Source: Streptomyces achromogenes (GTDB lineage: Bacteria; Actinomycetota; Actinomycetes; Streptomycetales; Streptomycetaceae). Taken from it: a stretch of DNA of 64,000 nt. The translations under genes and the position numbers were made by a program. The notes beneath the pieces are model-generated. The model was not told the DNA's origin. It searched no databases and saw nothing but the letters and a program-made list of their open reading frames with translations. Location: the NCBI RefSeq assembly GCF_030816715.1, contig NZ_JAUSYH010000001.1, positions 7,812,001 through 7,876,000 on the forward strand, written 5' to 3'. Shown piece after piece: positions 1 to 8,658 of the stretch (the stretch's first letter is position 1; each line of letters opens with the position of its first letter).

Positions 1-576
1 GTGGTGTACGGGGCCGTCCTTGAGGTGCAGGAACCTGACGCGCGCCCCGAGCCGGGAGGTCAACTCCACGGCGGAAGCGCCACCGACCTCGGCCCAGAAG
101 GTGTCGAGCTCCAGGACGACGTCCTCGTCCAGCGCCTCCGCGAAGATTTCGAGGCCGGTCCTGCCGCCGAAGTCCTGACGGACCTCGTGGTCGTGGTTGT
201 GGTACCCGATGGTGACGCCTGCGTCCCGGGCAAGCCTCGCGACGCCGTTCAGACTCGCGGCCGCCGCTTCGATGTCCGCCCGCGTGGTCCAGCGCTGAGC
301 GATGATGCGCGGTTCGATGAGCGTGCCGATTCCGAGCTCTGCTGCCATGCGGACAGCTGCGGAAGCGTTTCCATCGACGAGGCTCGCGTGTGCGCTGAGC
401 GGGCGCAGCGGTGTCTCGGCCAGCGCACGCCGGTACGCGTCGCGGTACTGCTCGAACCTCCACAGCTCCACGTTCTCGAATCCCATCGCGGCGACGCGCG
501 CGAGCGTCCCCGGGAGATCGGTCTCGATGGCCTTGCGCAGCGTATAGAGCTGCACTGAGTACAGGCGCTCCGTCAT
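1..576 (-). CDS. Sugar phosphate isomerase/epimerase (TIM-barrel), C-terminus cut by window edge
   Basis: Only the first 192 codons are inside the window; the gene runs off the left edge. The visible protein has the AP-endonuclease-2-like TIM barrel pattern of the sugar phosphate isomerase/epimerase family (xylose isomerase-like): YHNHDHEV, a LELDTFWAE strand and FLHLKDG, which carry the usual metal-binding His, Glu and Asp residues. The ATG overlaps the TGA of the upstream esterase gene (ATGA), so translation is probably coupled. As last visible gene of a sugar ABC transporter operon it probably isomerises or epimerises the imported sugar. The substrate cannot be read from the sequence. Confidence 0.85.
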   Translation of the reverse strand, partial: MTERLYSVQLYTLRKAIETDLPGTLARVAAMGFENVELWRFEQYRDAYRRALAETPLRPLSAHASLVDGNASAAVRMAAELGIGTLIEPRIIAQRWTTRADIEAAAASLNGVARLARDAGVTIGYHNHDHEVRQDFGGRTGLEIFAEALDEDVVLELDTFWAEVGGASAVELTSRLGARVRFLHLKDGPVHH

Positions 577-1562
577 CCGCGTTCTCCCTGGTCCAGCGCG
601 AGTTCTCCCGCATGAGCCGTTGTCACCGTTTCGGCCAGGACGGCGAGCGCGTGGTCCACCGGTTCCAGGGAAGCGGGCAGGTTGAGGAAGCCGTGCAGTA
701 CGCCGGGCACCGTGACGTGCCGCGCGGGTACCCCCGCGTCCACGAGAGTGGCCGCGAACGCCTCGCTGCTCGCACGCAGATCGTCGTACTCGGCGTCGAG
801 CAGCAAGACGGGGCAGAGGCCGTCGAGGACGCCGTTGGCGGGGAGGGCGTAGCCGTGCGGATCCGGCGTGCGGCCCAGGTAGTTTCCCGTCATCTCGGCC
901 ACGTCCTCCGGCAGGATCCGGACCATGCGCGGCAACGGCGCGAACGCTTCGACCAGCGGCGGCGAGAGGGGCGGCGGGACGGAGTGCAGGGTCGCATAGG
1001 CCAGTACCAGTGCGGCGGGCAGCCATTTGTCGTCGTCCCGGAGGCGAAGTACGGCTCCTGCGGCGAGGTTCGCCCCCGCACTCGCGCCGCCGACGATGAT
1101 CCGCGCCGGTTCGATGCCGAGCACCGCGGCGTTCTCGCGAACCCATTGGACGCCCGCCACGACGTCGTCGTGCGGCACCGGATACGTCACGCCGTCGACC
1201 GCGAGCCGGTAGTCCACGCTCACGACCACGGCGTCGGCCCTGGCGCACACCTCGCGGGCGGTCCAGTCGGCCTCGTGCATGTCGAGATCGCCGAAGACCC
1301 ATCCGCCGCCGTGCACCCAGACCAGGCCGGGGCGAGGCCGCTGCGGTGCTGACGGCGGCCGGTAGACGCGCACGGCTATCGGGCCGTGCGGGCCGGGAAT
1401 GCTCTCGTCGCTGGTTTCGACGGAGGGCAGTGCCGGTGCCGCCTTCCAGGTCCGGTATTCCTGCAGGCGCGGTTGCACAGCCGGATCGGCGAGTGCCTCG
1501 CGCCAGGACGGGAGGTCCTCGATCAGGCTGAGCCGCGCGGAGATGCTGGGATGCAGAGCCAT
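573..1562 (-). CDS. Alpha/beta hydrolase, HSL/acetyl-esterase (Aes-like) family
   Basis: The 329-residue protein has the hormone-sensitive-lipase signature: oxyanion-hole HGGG at about residues 84-87, nucleophile Ser161 in GASAG, an acidic residue in the DAEYDD segment and His in the VLHGF segment. This family hydrolyses short acyl esters. No signal peptide is visible, so it should act in the cytoplasm. It follows the permease genes after 111 bp and overlaps the isomerase start by 4 bp. In this operon it may deacylate an imported acylated sugar; that role is inferred from context only. Confidence 0.85.
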   Translation of the reverse strand: MALHPSISARLSLIEDLPSWREALADPAVQPRLQEYRTWKAAPALPSVETSDESIPGPHGPIAVRVYRPPSAPQRPRPGLVWVHGGGWVFGDLDMHEADWTAREVCARADAVVVSVDYRLAVDGVTYPVPHDDVVAGVQWVRENAAVLGIEPARIIVGGASAGANLAAGAVLRLRDDDKWLPAALVLAYATLHSVPPPLSPPLVEAFAPLPRMVRILPEDVAEMTGNYLGRTPDPHGYALPANGVLDGLCPVLLLDAEYDDLRASSEAFAATLVDAGVPARHVTVPGVLHGFLNLPASLEPVDHALAVLAETVTTAHAGELALDQGERG

Positions 1563-1673
1563 CAGGGTCAGGTCTCCAGGAGTGCGGGGAATCGGGTGCA
1601 GCGCGCGTAGGCGGGAGGCGGTGGGGGATGTCCGCTCAGCCGCGTGGCCGGCCGGAGTGCCGGGCGGGCAGGC

Positions 1674-2567
1674 CTACTTCACGCTCCCGGCGGTCAGTCC
1701 GGAGCGCCAGAACCTCTGCAGGACGAGAAACGCGACGATCAGAGGGATCACAGAGAGGAACGCGCCGGTGATGGTGATGTTGTAGGGGATGCCTTGGTTC
1801 ACCCCTTCCCTCCAGTTGGCCAGCCCGACGGTGACCGGCTGAAGTTCGTCGCTGTTGAGCATGAGCAGGGGCAGCAGGTAGTTGTTCCAGATGCTGACGA
1901 ACTGGAACAGGAAGATGGTGACCAGCGCGGGCGACATGATCGGCATGGCGACCCGCCAGAAGATCCGGGCCTCGCCGGCACCGTCGAGTCGCGCGGCTTC
2001 GATCAGTTCGTCCGGTACCGACGCTCCGGCGTAGATGCGCGACAGGTAGACCCCGAACGGGCTGACGACGCTGGGCAGGAAGACGGCCCAGTAGGTGTTG
2101 ACGAGGTGGACCTGGCTGAACATCAGGTACAGGGGCAGCGCGAACATGACGTCCGGGATCAGGACGGCGCCGAGGATGACGTTGAAGGTCAGGTCGCGAC
2201 CGCGGAAGGGGTACTTGGCCAGCGCGTACCCGGCCATGGCGGACAGCGTCGTGCTCACCGCCGCGCCGCCGATGCTGTAGAGAGCGCTGTTCAGCAGCCA
2301 CCGGGCGAAGATGCCGTCCTGCTCCTGGAAGACGTCACGGATGTTGGTCCACAGGTCGAAGTGGGAGAACCACAGCCCGTTCGTGGTGAACAGGTAGCCG
2401 CTGTTCTTCGTCGCGGTGACCAGCAGCCACCAGACCGGGATGAGCGTGTACAGGGCGAAGAGCGCCATGACCGCGAACACGCCCGCCCGGCCGGCCAGCG
2501 ATGACGTACGCGGTCGCCCGGGAGGCCCGGCGGCGGCACGTGCTGCTGAGGGAGTGACGGTCGTCAT
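1674..2567 (-). CDS. Carbohydrate ABC transporter permease, MalG type
   Basis: This 297-residue inner-membrane permease has about six hydrophobic segments and the EAA loop that contacts the ATPase (EAARLDGAGEARIFWRVAMP, near the C-terminal third). It belongs to the MalG/CUT1 branch that imports di- and oligosaccharides or glycosides. I chose the ATG at 2567 (MTTVTP) because it overlaps the stop of the MalF-type gene by 4 bp; the same frame stays open farther upstream only as out-of-frame read-through of that gene. No ATPase gene lies nearby, so as in other Streptomyces CUT1 systems a shared MsiK-type ATPase probably energises it. Confidence 0.9.
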   Translation of the reverse strand: MTTVTPSAARAAAGPPGRPRTSSLAGRAGVFAVMALFALYTLIPVWWLLVTATKNSGYLFTTNGLWFSHFDLWTNIRDVFQEQDGIFARWLLNSALYSIGGAAVSTTLSAMAGYALAKYPFRGRDLTFNVILGAVLIPDVMFALPLYLMFSQVHLVNTYWAVFLPSVVSPFGVYLSRIYAGASVPDELIEAARLDGAGEARIFWRVAMPIMSPALVTIFLFQFVSIWNNYLLPLLMLNSDELQPVTVGLANWREGVNQGIPYNITITGAFLSVIPLIVAFLVLQRFWRSGLTAGSVK

Positions 2568-3514
2568 GCGAAGGTGCCCTTCCGCTGGGTGAACTTGAGG
2601 AAGCCGAACGACAGCACGAAGGTCAACAGGGCGAGGATGACCGACTGGGTGGCCGCGTAGTTGTAGTTGTTGATGTCCGCCGACTGCTGTGTGGCCAGGA
2701 TCGGTGTATAGGTGGGGGAGACGGTCGGGGCGACCTGACTCAGCACCGCGGGCTCGTTGAACAGCTGGGCGGTACCGATGATGGAGAACACGGTGGTGAG
2801 GATCAGCGCCGGCCGTACCGCGGGAATCTTCACGTGCCAGGCGACCCGCCACCCGGAACAGCCGTCCATCACAGCGGCTTCGGTGAGTTCGCCGGGGATC
2901 GCCTGCAAGGCCGAGTAGATGATCAGCATGTTGAAGCCGGTCCAGGCCCACGTCATCATGTTGCCGATCGAGGCGAGCACGAGGTCGTCGGACAGGAAGT
3001 TCACTTCGAGACCGATGTGCCGCAGGGCAGCGGTGAACGGGCTGACGCTCGGTGCGTACAGGAACGACCACATGATCGCGGCGATCACGCCCGGCAGCGC
3101 GTAGGGCAGGAAGTAGATCTGCCGGAAGAATTTCTTGAACACGGCGCCACGCGAGTCCAGCAGCAGCGCCAGCAGGAGCGCCAGGCCCAGCATCACCGGC
3201 ACCTGCACGATGCCGAGCGTGAACACCCGAAGGAACGACGACATGAACCGGCTGTCGTGCAGAGCCGTCACGTAGTTGTCGAACCCGGCGAAGACAGTCG
3301 TCGACGGTCCCAGTCCGAGGCCGCTGCGGCGCGTCCTGAAGAAGCTCTGGTAAACCGCGTAGCCGATCGGTGCGAGCAACATCGCCGTGAACAACAGCCC
3401 GAACGGTGCCAGGAAGAGCACCGCGGAACGAGTGTGGCCACGGCCGGGGACACGCTTCGCTGCCGAGCCGGCGATGGGGTGGGCGAGAGCGTCGCCAGGC
3501 GTTCTTGTCGCCAT
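2564..3514 (-). CDS. Carbohydrate ABC transporter permease, MalF type
   Basis: This 316-residue permease has an Arg-rich cytoplasmic N-terminus, a first membrane segment (AVLFLAPFGLLFTAMLLAPI) and an EAA loop (EAAVMDGCSGWRVAWHVKIP). It pairs with the MalG-type permease to form the membrane channel. The ATG at 3514 is preferred because an AAGGAA ribosome site lies just upstream, and the in-frame extension to 3643 is low-complexity. It follows the binding-protein gene across a GC-rich hairpin. Confidence 0.9.
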   Translation of the reverse strand: MATRTPGDALAHPIAGSAAKRVPGRGHTRSAVLFLAPFGLLFTAMLLAPIGYAVYQSFFRTRRSGLGLGPSTTVFAGFDNYVTALHDSRFMSSFLRVFTLGIVQVPVMLGLALLLALLLDSRGAVFKKFFRQIYFLPYALPGVIAAIMWSFLYAPSVSPFTAALRHIGLEVNFLSDDLVLASIGNMMTWAWTGFNMLIIYSALQAIPGELTEAAVMDGCSGWRVAWHVKIPAVRPALILTTVFSIIGTAQLFNEPAVLSQVAPTVSPTYTPILATQQSADINNYNYAATQSVILALLTFVLSFGFLKFTQRKGTFA

Positions 3515-3676
3515 GCCTGTTCCTTGCTCGTGAAGTGGCCCCGTGAAGTGAGGGACCGACTGGTCATGGGTGCTGGTCGGGCTGGTCGTCGCCCTGCGGG
3601 GGCGGGAGCGGTGGTGGTACGGAGGGAGGACGGAGCCCCGCATGTCGGGGCCGAGGGCGTGAAGCCGCGGGGCGCC

Positions 3677-3710
3677 GGCGCCCGGCGGGTCAGGAAGGCC
3701 GCCGGGCGCC
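3677..3710 (-). terminator. Intra-operon hairpin between binding-protein and permease genes
   Basis: A perfect 12-bp GC stem (3677-3688 with 3699-3710, 10-nt loop) lies between the stop of the solute-binding protein gene and the MalF start. There is no U-tract. Such hairpins in transporter operons usually stabilise the binding-protein mRNA or attenuate the permease genes; here that is inferred. Confidence 0.55.
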
Positions 3711-3731
3711 CGCCGTCGTTCACCGCGCGCG

Positions 3732-5039
3732 TCACTTCCCGACGCTCAGCCCCTGGCTCTTCATGGCCGCGACGGTGCTGTCCTGGACGGAGGTCACGGT
3801 CTTCGGGATGGTGCCCTGCCCGGCTCCGGCCTTCTTGAGCCCGTCCTTCATGTCGGACTGAACCTGGCTCATCGTCGGGCCCCACACCCAGCCCGTGCTC
3901 GTGTTCGCGGCCGCTGTCTTGAACACGTCGTAGATGTTCTGTCCGCCGAAGTACGCCGACGGCTGGTCCACGGCAGGCAGCTGCTGTCCGCTCGTCGCGG
4001 CCGGGTAGATGCCCGTGTTCTTGATCAGACTGGTGACACTGTCGTTGTCGGTGCTCATCCAGGTCGCGAACTCCGTCGCTTCCTTCGGGTGGTCGCAGCC
4101 CTTGAGCACCACGGTCGCCGAGCCTCCGCGGTTACCGGCCGCCTTCTGTCCGGCGGACCACTGGGGCATGGGCGCCACGGCCCACTTGCCGGACAGCTCG
4201 GGCAGGTTCTTGGAGATCAGCGGAGCCGCCCACACGGCGCTGACGAGAGACAGCAGCTGCCCGTCCTGCACCTTCTTGAACCAGGCCGTGTCCAGCATCG
4301 GGTCACTGGTGACCAGCTTCTTGTCCAGCAGGCCTTGCCAGTACTGCGCGACCTTGCTGGTCTGCGGGTTGGCGATGGTCACCTGCCACCGGTCGTTCTC
4401 GGTACCGAACCACTTGCCTCCGGCCTGCCAGGTCAGCGCCCCCAGGTCATAGGCGTCCTGCGGCGTGGTCGTCAGGTAGGCCGAGGGGTCGGCGCTGTGC
4501 ACCTTCTGCGCGGCCGCGGCGAAATCGTCCCAGGTCTTCGGTGGCGAGATCTTGTACTTCTTGAACAGGTCGGTGCGGTAGTACATCGCCATGGGCCCGG
4601 TGTCGACGGGGATGCCGAACACCCTGTCGCCGACGCTGGACATCTGCCAGGTCCACGGCACGAACTTGTCCTTGGCGGAGTCGGCGTACTGGGAGATGTC
4701 CTCCAGCGCGCCGGTGGCGATGAAGTTCGAGAGGGTGTCGTAGCCCACCTGTCCGAGACAGGGTGCGTTGTCGGCCTTCACCGCGTTCTGCATCTTGGCG
4801 TAGCCGCCGATGCTGCCCGCCGGGATCTGGCTGTACTTGACCTTGATGTCGGGGTGGGACTTGTTCCACAGCGCCACGGACTTGTCGAGGCCGACCGCCG
4901 CCCCCCAGAACTCCACCGTCACCGGCTTGCCGCCGGAACTCGAACCGCCCGAGTCGCCGGACCCGCTGCAGGCGCTGAGCGTGACGAGCGAGGCAACGGT
5001 CAACATGACCCCAGCCCCCTTCACCCACCGTGAAGCCAT
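3732..5039 (-). CDS. Extracellular sugar-binding lipoprotein of ABC transporter
   Basis: The 435-residue protein starts with a lipoprotein signal (MASRWVKGAG, hydrophobic core, lipobox LSAC with Cys24) followed by a Ser/Gly linker. The mature part is a family 1 solute-binding protein (MalE-like): VEFWGAAVG, a DIKVKYSQIP strand, DTGPMAMYYRTDLF and TWDDFAAAAQK. It should be tethered outside the membrane and deliver sugar to the two permeases downstream. It is the first gene of the operon. A candidate promoter and inverted repeat lie about 290-345 bp upstream. Confidence 0.93.
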   Translation of the reverse strand: MASRWVKGAGVMLTVASLVTLSACSGSGDSGGSSSGGKPVTVEFWGAAVGLDKSVALWNKSHPDIKVKYSQIPAGSIGGYAKMQNAVKADNAPCLGQVGYDTLSNFIATGALEDISQYADSAKDKFVPWTWQMSSVGDRVFGIPVDTGPMAMYYRTDLFKKYKISPPKTWDDFAAAAQKVHSADPSAYLTTTPQDAYDLGALTWQAGGKWFGTENDRWQVTIANPQTSKVAQYWQGLLDKKLVTSDPMLDTAWFKKVQDGQLLSLVSAVWAAPLISKNLPELSGKWAVAPMPQWSAGQKAAGNRGGSATVVLKGCDHPKEATEFATWMSTDNDSVTSLIKNTGIYPAATSGQQLPAVDQPSAYFGGQNIYDVFKTAAANTSTGWVWGPTMSQVQSDMKDGLKKAGAGQGTIPKTVTSVQDSTVAAMKSQGLSVGK

Positions 5040-5326
5040 GGGAACTCCTTCCGTCGGCCGTCCGCCTTGCGGAGCTTGCCGGTTGATCTGCGAGCGGCGT
5101 GTCGCGCACGGAGTCGTTGAGAGCTTCCCGTCTTCGGGGACTCATCCCTACGAACACTGCCGAACGGCTTGCGATTGGGGTTTCGCTTGAGGTGTGCGCC
5201 AGCCCTTGTTGGCCCGTCTGGCCTACGTGATGCGCCGGCCCCGCGGAGCAGCGTCCGAGGCTCGGAGTGCTTGCGGTCGAACCGAGCAGCTCACTCTGAA
5301 GTGCGAAGCGAATCTCAGTTGCGTTG

Positions 5327-5355
5327 ACTATGGGGCCGGGTGCGCCGCCTGTCAA
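5327..5355 (-). promoter_or_regulatory. Candidate promoter for sugar transporter operon
   Basis: On the minus strand a perfect -35 TTGACA (5355-5350) is followed by 17 nt and CATAGT (5332-5327, four of six matches to TATAAT). It points toward the binding-protein gene. Confidence 0.45.
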
Positions 5356-5367
5356 CGCTTTCTCGTC

Positions 5368-5385
5368 GACTCTTGGTAAAGAGTC
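5368..5385. promoter_or_regulatory. Inverted repeat, candidate operator of sugar operon
   Basis: GACTCTT-GGTA-AAGAGTC is a perfect 7-bp inverted repeat placed 12 bp upstream of the -35 element. It could bind a LacI- or GntR-type sugar regulator, but no such gene is in the window. Confidence 0.4.
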
Positions 5386-5514
5386 TGGCTCACCGAAAGG
5401 GTCGCTGGGCAGCACGGGCTTCGGGACCTCTGTGACGCACTCGAGATCTCCGGGGTCCATGTGTATGCGTTCTGTCGGTCAGGCCGATATGTGACCGAAA
5501 TCGAGGAGGCAGTG

Positions 5515-6672
5515 CTAAAGCGCGTTGATGACGTGTGAAAAGCGGCGCAGACCCTCTTCGAGCGCAGCCTCGTCCGTGGCGAAGGACAGGCGTACGTGTC
5601 CCTCGCCCGACGGGCCGAATTCGGACCCGGCGCGTACGAGCACGCCTCCGTCGGCGAACCGTTGCGCGAGTTCGACGGAGGACAGGGCGCTGTCGATACG
5701 GGGGAATGCGTAGAACGCTCCGAGAGGCCGGACGACGCTCACCGCATCGAGACCGTCGAGGTGCTGCATGACCAGATCGCGGCGGCGCTGGAAGCGTGCC
5801 GAGAGTGCGTGCAGATCTTTGTCGGGAATGCGTAGCGCCTCGACGGCCGCGTCCTGGACGAAGGTGTTCAGAGGCCCGTTGATCGTCCGGTGAACGAGGT
5901 TGATCTTTTCGGCGACAGTGGCGGCGGCGCAGATGAAACCGATGCGCCAGCCGGTCATCGAGTACGACTTGGAGAACGTGCCGGAGAGCACCACCCGGTC
6001 CCGTACGGAGATCAGTTCAGATGCCGAGGTGAACGCGATCTCGTCGAAGACGATGTCGCTGTATGCCTCGTCCGACAGGAGGTAGAGGTCAGGGTGATCG
6101 CGGAGGATGGCGCCGACTCCTTCGATATCGGCCTTGGAGAACACCATTCCGGTGGGGTTCACGGGATTGCACAGGATGAGCATGCGGGCTCCCGCTGCGG
6201 CCGCCGCGAGTTTGTGCAGGTCGATCGAGCCGTCAGGCCGCGTGGAGATCCACTCGGTCTTGGCCCCTGCCATCGCCGCGTGGTCCGCGTACAGGGAGTA
6301 GGTCGGTTCGGGGAGCAGTACTCGATCGCCCGGGTTCAGCAGAGCGAGGACGGTGGCTGCGAGGCCGGCGCTGCCTCCGTGAGTGACGACGACATTCGCC
6401 GGTTCGACCCCGAGGCCCTGGAAACGTGCCAGGTGGGAGGCGATCTCCTGCCGGAGATCCGGCGATCCTGTGATCTGCGAGTAACGAGTGCGACCGGCGC
6501 GCAACGCCCGGACGGCAGCCTCCACTACCGGCTGCGGCGTGTTGCTGTCCGGTTCACCCATGGCCAGAGAGATGAGGCCCGGCACCGCACCTCCCAGTGT
6601 CTGGGGCCGCCTCGACGCTGCTCTGATGCGTTCCGGGAGAGAACTGGCCGTTCGGGAGGGGAGGGTGCTCAT
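5515..6672 (-). CDS. PLP-dependent class I/II aminotransferase
   Basis: This is a 385-residue fold-type I aminotransferase of the AspC/AAT-like group. It has NPVNPTG at 169-175, the DEAY aspartate near 201, the PLP-binding Lys235 in SGTFSKSYSMTGWR, and Arg243 for the substrate carboxylate. Length and motif order are normal. A GGAG ribosome site precedes the ATG. The gene lies between the TetR regulator and the sugar operon on the same strand, and a TetR-type palindrome sits directly upstream, suggesting it is the TetR target. The amino acid substrate is not evident. Confidence 0.9.
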   Translation of the reverse strand: MSTLPSRTASSLPERIRAASRRPQTLGGAVPGLISLAMGEPDSNTPQPVVEAAVRALRAGRTRYSQITGSPDLRQEIASHLARFQGLGVEPANVVVTHGGSAGLAATVLALLNPGDRVLLPEPTYSLYADHAAMAGAKTEWISTRPDGSIDLHKLAAAAAGARMLILCNPVNPTGMVFSKADIEGVGAILRDHPDLYLLSDEAYSDIVFDEIAFTSASELISVRDRVVLSGTFSKSYSMTGWRIGFICAAATVAEKINLVHRTINGPLNTFVQDAAVEALRIPDKDLHALSARFQRRRDLVMQHLDGLDAVSVVRPLGAFYAFPRIDSALSSVELAQRFADGGVLVRAGSEFGPSGEGHVRLSFATDEAALEEGLRRFSHVINAL

Positions 6673-6704
6673 CCGATCTCCAGGGAGTCACGATGGATGT
6701 AAAG

Positions 6705-6722
6705 TGCGAGAACATTCTCACA
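6705..6722. promoter_or_regulatory. TetR-type operator upstream of aminotransferase
   Basis: TGCGAGAACATTCTCACA is an 18-bp near-perfect palindrome with 7 of 8 symmetric base pairs. It lies 33 bp upstream of the aminotransferase start. Its core GAGA-N4-TCTCAC recurs at the TetR gene's own promoter (7568-7581). Confidence 0.55.
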
Positions 6723-6927
6723 TCGTGATGAGCGGTTCAAGGGTGGGGACGCGGCTGGATCGGCCGGAGGCAGGTGGTTGCACATGCCCGAGCGGGTGCG
6801 CGGTGGGCGCGCCGTGGTCCGGGGGGCATGCCTGAAGCCCACCGCAGACGCCGTGGGTGGTTGGTTCCTGGTGCTGAGCTATGGCCCCCGGAGGGAGCCG
6901 CCCCTCACCGGCTGCCGGTCGTGTGCG

Positions 6928-7563
6928 TCAGGCGCCGGCCCAGCCCTGGAGAGCCCCGTAGTAGGCCGCCGTCAGACGGCTGATCGCTTCCTCCTCCGGG
7001 AGGCCGGTGCTGATCAGGTCCAGGATCTCGCGTGGATCGAACATGGCGTTGTACAGGAACAACGCGTGATCGAAATGCTCATCCGGCACGTTCAGGTGCC
7101 GCATCACACTGCGAATGGGGCGCTCCCAGGCGTCCCGGACCGGGGTGATCACCTCGTCGTTGTCGCGCAGGCGGGCGAGGAACCCCGTGCGCGATCGGAT
7201 CTGGACCATGGCGGGGCCGTAGCTGCGGACCAGACGAGCCCACTCCCGGACGACCTCCTCGAACAGGTCCGGGCCGGTCTTGGGGCAGTCGTGGCTGTAG
7301 TTGCGCAACTGGACGATCACGCCGAGCAGGTAGGCCTTGAGGAGCTCCTCGACCGACGGGAAGTACCGGTATGCCGTGGCCAGCGACAGGTTGGCTCGCT
7401 CCGCGATGACCGCCATGGTCATCGCGCCGGGCTCGGTCCTGAGCGCTTCCCCCACGGCCTCCAGGAGCTTGCGCCGGTTGCGGACCGCGTCGCGGCGCAT
7501 GCCACGACCGGCACCCTGTTCCTCGTTCTTGACCGTCAGGGGGAGCCTCCCGGGATGCCTCAT
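6928..7563 (-). CDS. TetR/AcrR family transcriptional regulator
   Basis: The N-terminal part shows the TetR DNA-binding domain (NRRKLLEAVGEAL, then helix-turn-helix MAVIAERANLSLATAYRYFPS), followed by a helical ligand-binding domain (about 211 residues from this start). I chose the ATG at 7563 because a promoter with predicted start near 7585 gives it a short leader; an in-frame ATG at 7500 (MRRDAVRN) is a good alternative. A shared operator core at its own promoter and before the aminotransferase suggests autorepression plus control of that gene. The ligand is unknown. Confidence 0.88.
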   Translation of the reverse strand: MRHPGRLPLTVKNEEQGAGRGMRRDAVRNRRKLLEAVGEALRTEPGAMTMAVIAERANLSLATAYRYFPSVEELLKAYLLGVIVQLRNYSHDCPKTGPDLFEEVVREWARLVRSYGPAMVQIRSRTGFLARLRDNDEVITPVRDAWERPIRSVMRHLNVPDEHFDHALFLYNAMFDPREILDLISTGLPEEEAISRLTAAYYGALQGWAGA

Positions 7564-7567
7564 CGGA

Positions 7568-7622
7568 GAGAGATGTCTCACCTTTGGGCAAGACGATAGT
7601 GAGGTCCGTCCGAGTCGCTCAA
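7568..7622 (-). promoter_or_regulatory. tetR promoter with overlapping operator
   Basis: On the minus strand TTGAGC (7622-7617), an 18-nt spacer and TATCGT (7598-7593) form a plausible promoter. GAGAGATGTCTCAC (7568-7581) lies at the predicted transcription start and matches the aminotransferase operator at 10 of 14 positions, including both GAGA and TCTCAC halves. Confidence 0.45.
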
Positions 7623-7751
7623 GCGGCGGGGCCTCGCCCGGTGCCGGGATCTGCATGAATGGCTCTGCCGAGCTGGTATCAAGGCTGCACCATGCGCCGT
7701 CTTCCTCGGTGTGCCCCCCGGGCCGCTGACCCGGAGGGCTGGGCGAGCGGA

Positions 7752-8018
7752 TCTTGCGAAAAACACCGACGCGGCCTTGAGGATCTCATTGGCTCGCCGC
7801 AAATCGGCGTTCTCCTTGCGGAGTTGGGCGAGTTCGCTCTTCTCGGCGGTGGTCAGCAGATCGGGCCGGTCGCCCTGGTCGGCCTCGGCCTGGCGGACCC
7901 ATAGCCGCAGGGCTTCCTTGTGGATGCCCAGATCCCGGGCGACATGCGCGACCGGACGGCCTGAGGTCCTCACCTCGCGGACGGCTCGCTCACGCAACTC
8001 GTCGGGGTACTTCCCACT
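7752..8018 (-). pseudogene. IS3-family transposase OrfA remnant
   Basis: The translation begins SGKYPDELRERAVREVR, continues through a helix-turn-helix (VAHVARDLGIHKEALRLWVRQ) and the heptad-like LRKENADLRRANEILKAA segment, and ends at SVFFAR. This is the whole recognisable part of an IS3-type OrfA (leucine-zipper HTH protein). There is no start codon in frame just upstream (a TGA precedes the conserved part), the C-terminus diverges after VFFAR, and there is no OrfB. It is a decayed insertion-sequence fragment, marking past transposition next to the Imm21 gene. Confidence 0.75.
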
Positions 8019-8027
8019 GAGCTGGCC

Positions 8028-8627
8028 TCATGGTCCGGCAAGGAGTTGCACCAGACCGACCCACGTGTGCTCATCGGCCTCGGTATGAACGGCGCGGACC
8101 TTCCAGGTGCCGGCGGACAAAGGAACGGAAGCTGAATCGGGCAGCCCGCCATGTGGGTACTCGACGTCCAGATCGGCGCCGGCATTCACCGAGTCCATGA
8201 GCACCGCCGGGCCGTCCGTCGTCCAGGTGCCGCAGTCCTCCCAGGCAATAGAAGGGCTCGTGAGGACGCGCTCGGCCACTGCGACCAGCTCGGCTTCGGA
8301 CGAGGCCGCAAGCCATCGCAAGAAGGCACGGTGCTCCGGGAGGTAGCAGGTGGTGGCAGGCTCGTCTCCCAGAATCAGAGCCTCGCCCCCCTCACCTCTC
8401 ATGGCGACCGCCTCGGCCAGTCCCTCCACCTCGCAGGCCCGGTCATAGTCGTCCGGCGTGTCGGTGCCGCCGATGAGCATCCCCGATTCGGTGCAACCAC
8501 CCCATTCGGCCAGCGCGGAAACGGGCACGACCACAAGCGGCCCGCCCATCGACTCCACCCAGGTGTGGGTGTACTCGGCTGAACCGGCGGCTTCGGACGA
8601 CGATGTGTTCATGGCGTCAGTGTGCAT
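8028..8627 (-). CDS. Imm21 family immunity protein
   Basis: The 199-residue soluble protein matches the Imm21 pattern: THTWVESMGGPLVVVPVSAL near the N-terminus, DDYDRACEVEG, GGEALILGDEPATTCYLPEH, a RWLAASSEAEL helix, and C-terminal HTWVGLVQLL. Imm21 proteins are predicted antidotes to polymorphic or contact-dependent toxins and act inside the cell. No toxin gene is adjacent; the gene stands between a transposase remnant and a frameshifted gene, so it looks like an orphan immunity gene gained by transfer. Start is the ATG at 8627; an ATG five codons later (8612) is also possible. Confidence 0.75.
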   Translation of the reverse strand: MHTDAMNTSSSEAAGSAEYTHTWVESMGGPLVVVPVSALAEWGGCTESGMLIGGTDTPDDYDRACEVEGLAEAVAMRGEGGEALILGDEPATTCYLPEHRAFLRWLAASSEAELVAVAERVLTSPSIAWEDCGTWTTDGPAVLMDSVNAGADLDVEYPHGGLPDSASVPLSAGTWKVRAVHTEADEHTWVGLVQLLAGP

Positions 8628-8658
8628 TCAGGCCCTGACAAGGCCTGCATGGGAGCAG

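Larger units (their letters stand above)
5040..5514. other. 475-bp intergenic region upstream of sugar transporter operon
   Basis: No convincing gene is present. The right half is less GC-rich than its surroundings and holds a candidate minus-strand promoter (5327-5355) and a 7-bp inverted repeat (5368-5385). The leader from that promoter to the binding-protein start would be about 280 nt. Confidence 0.6.
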
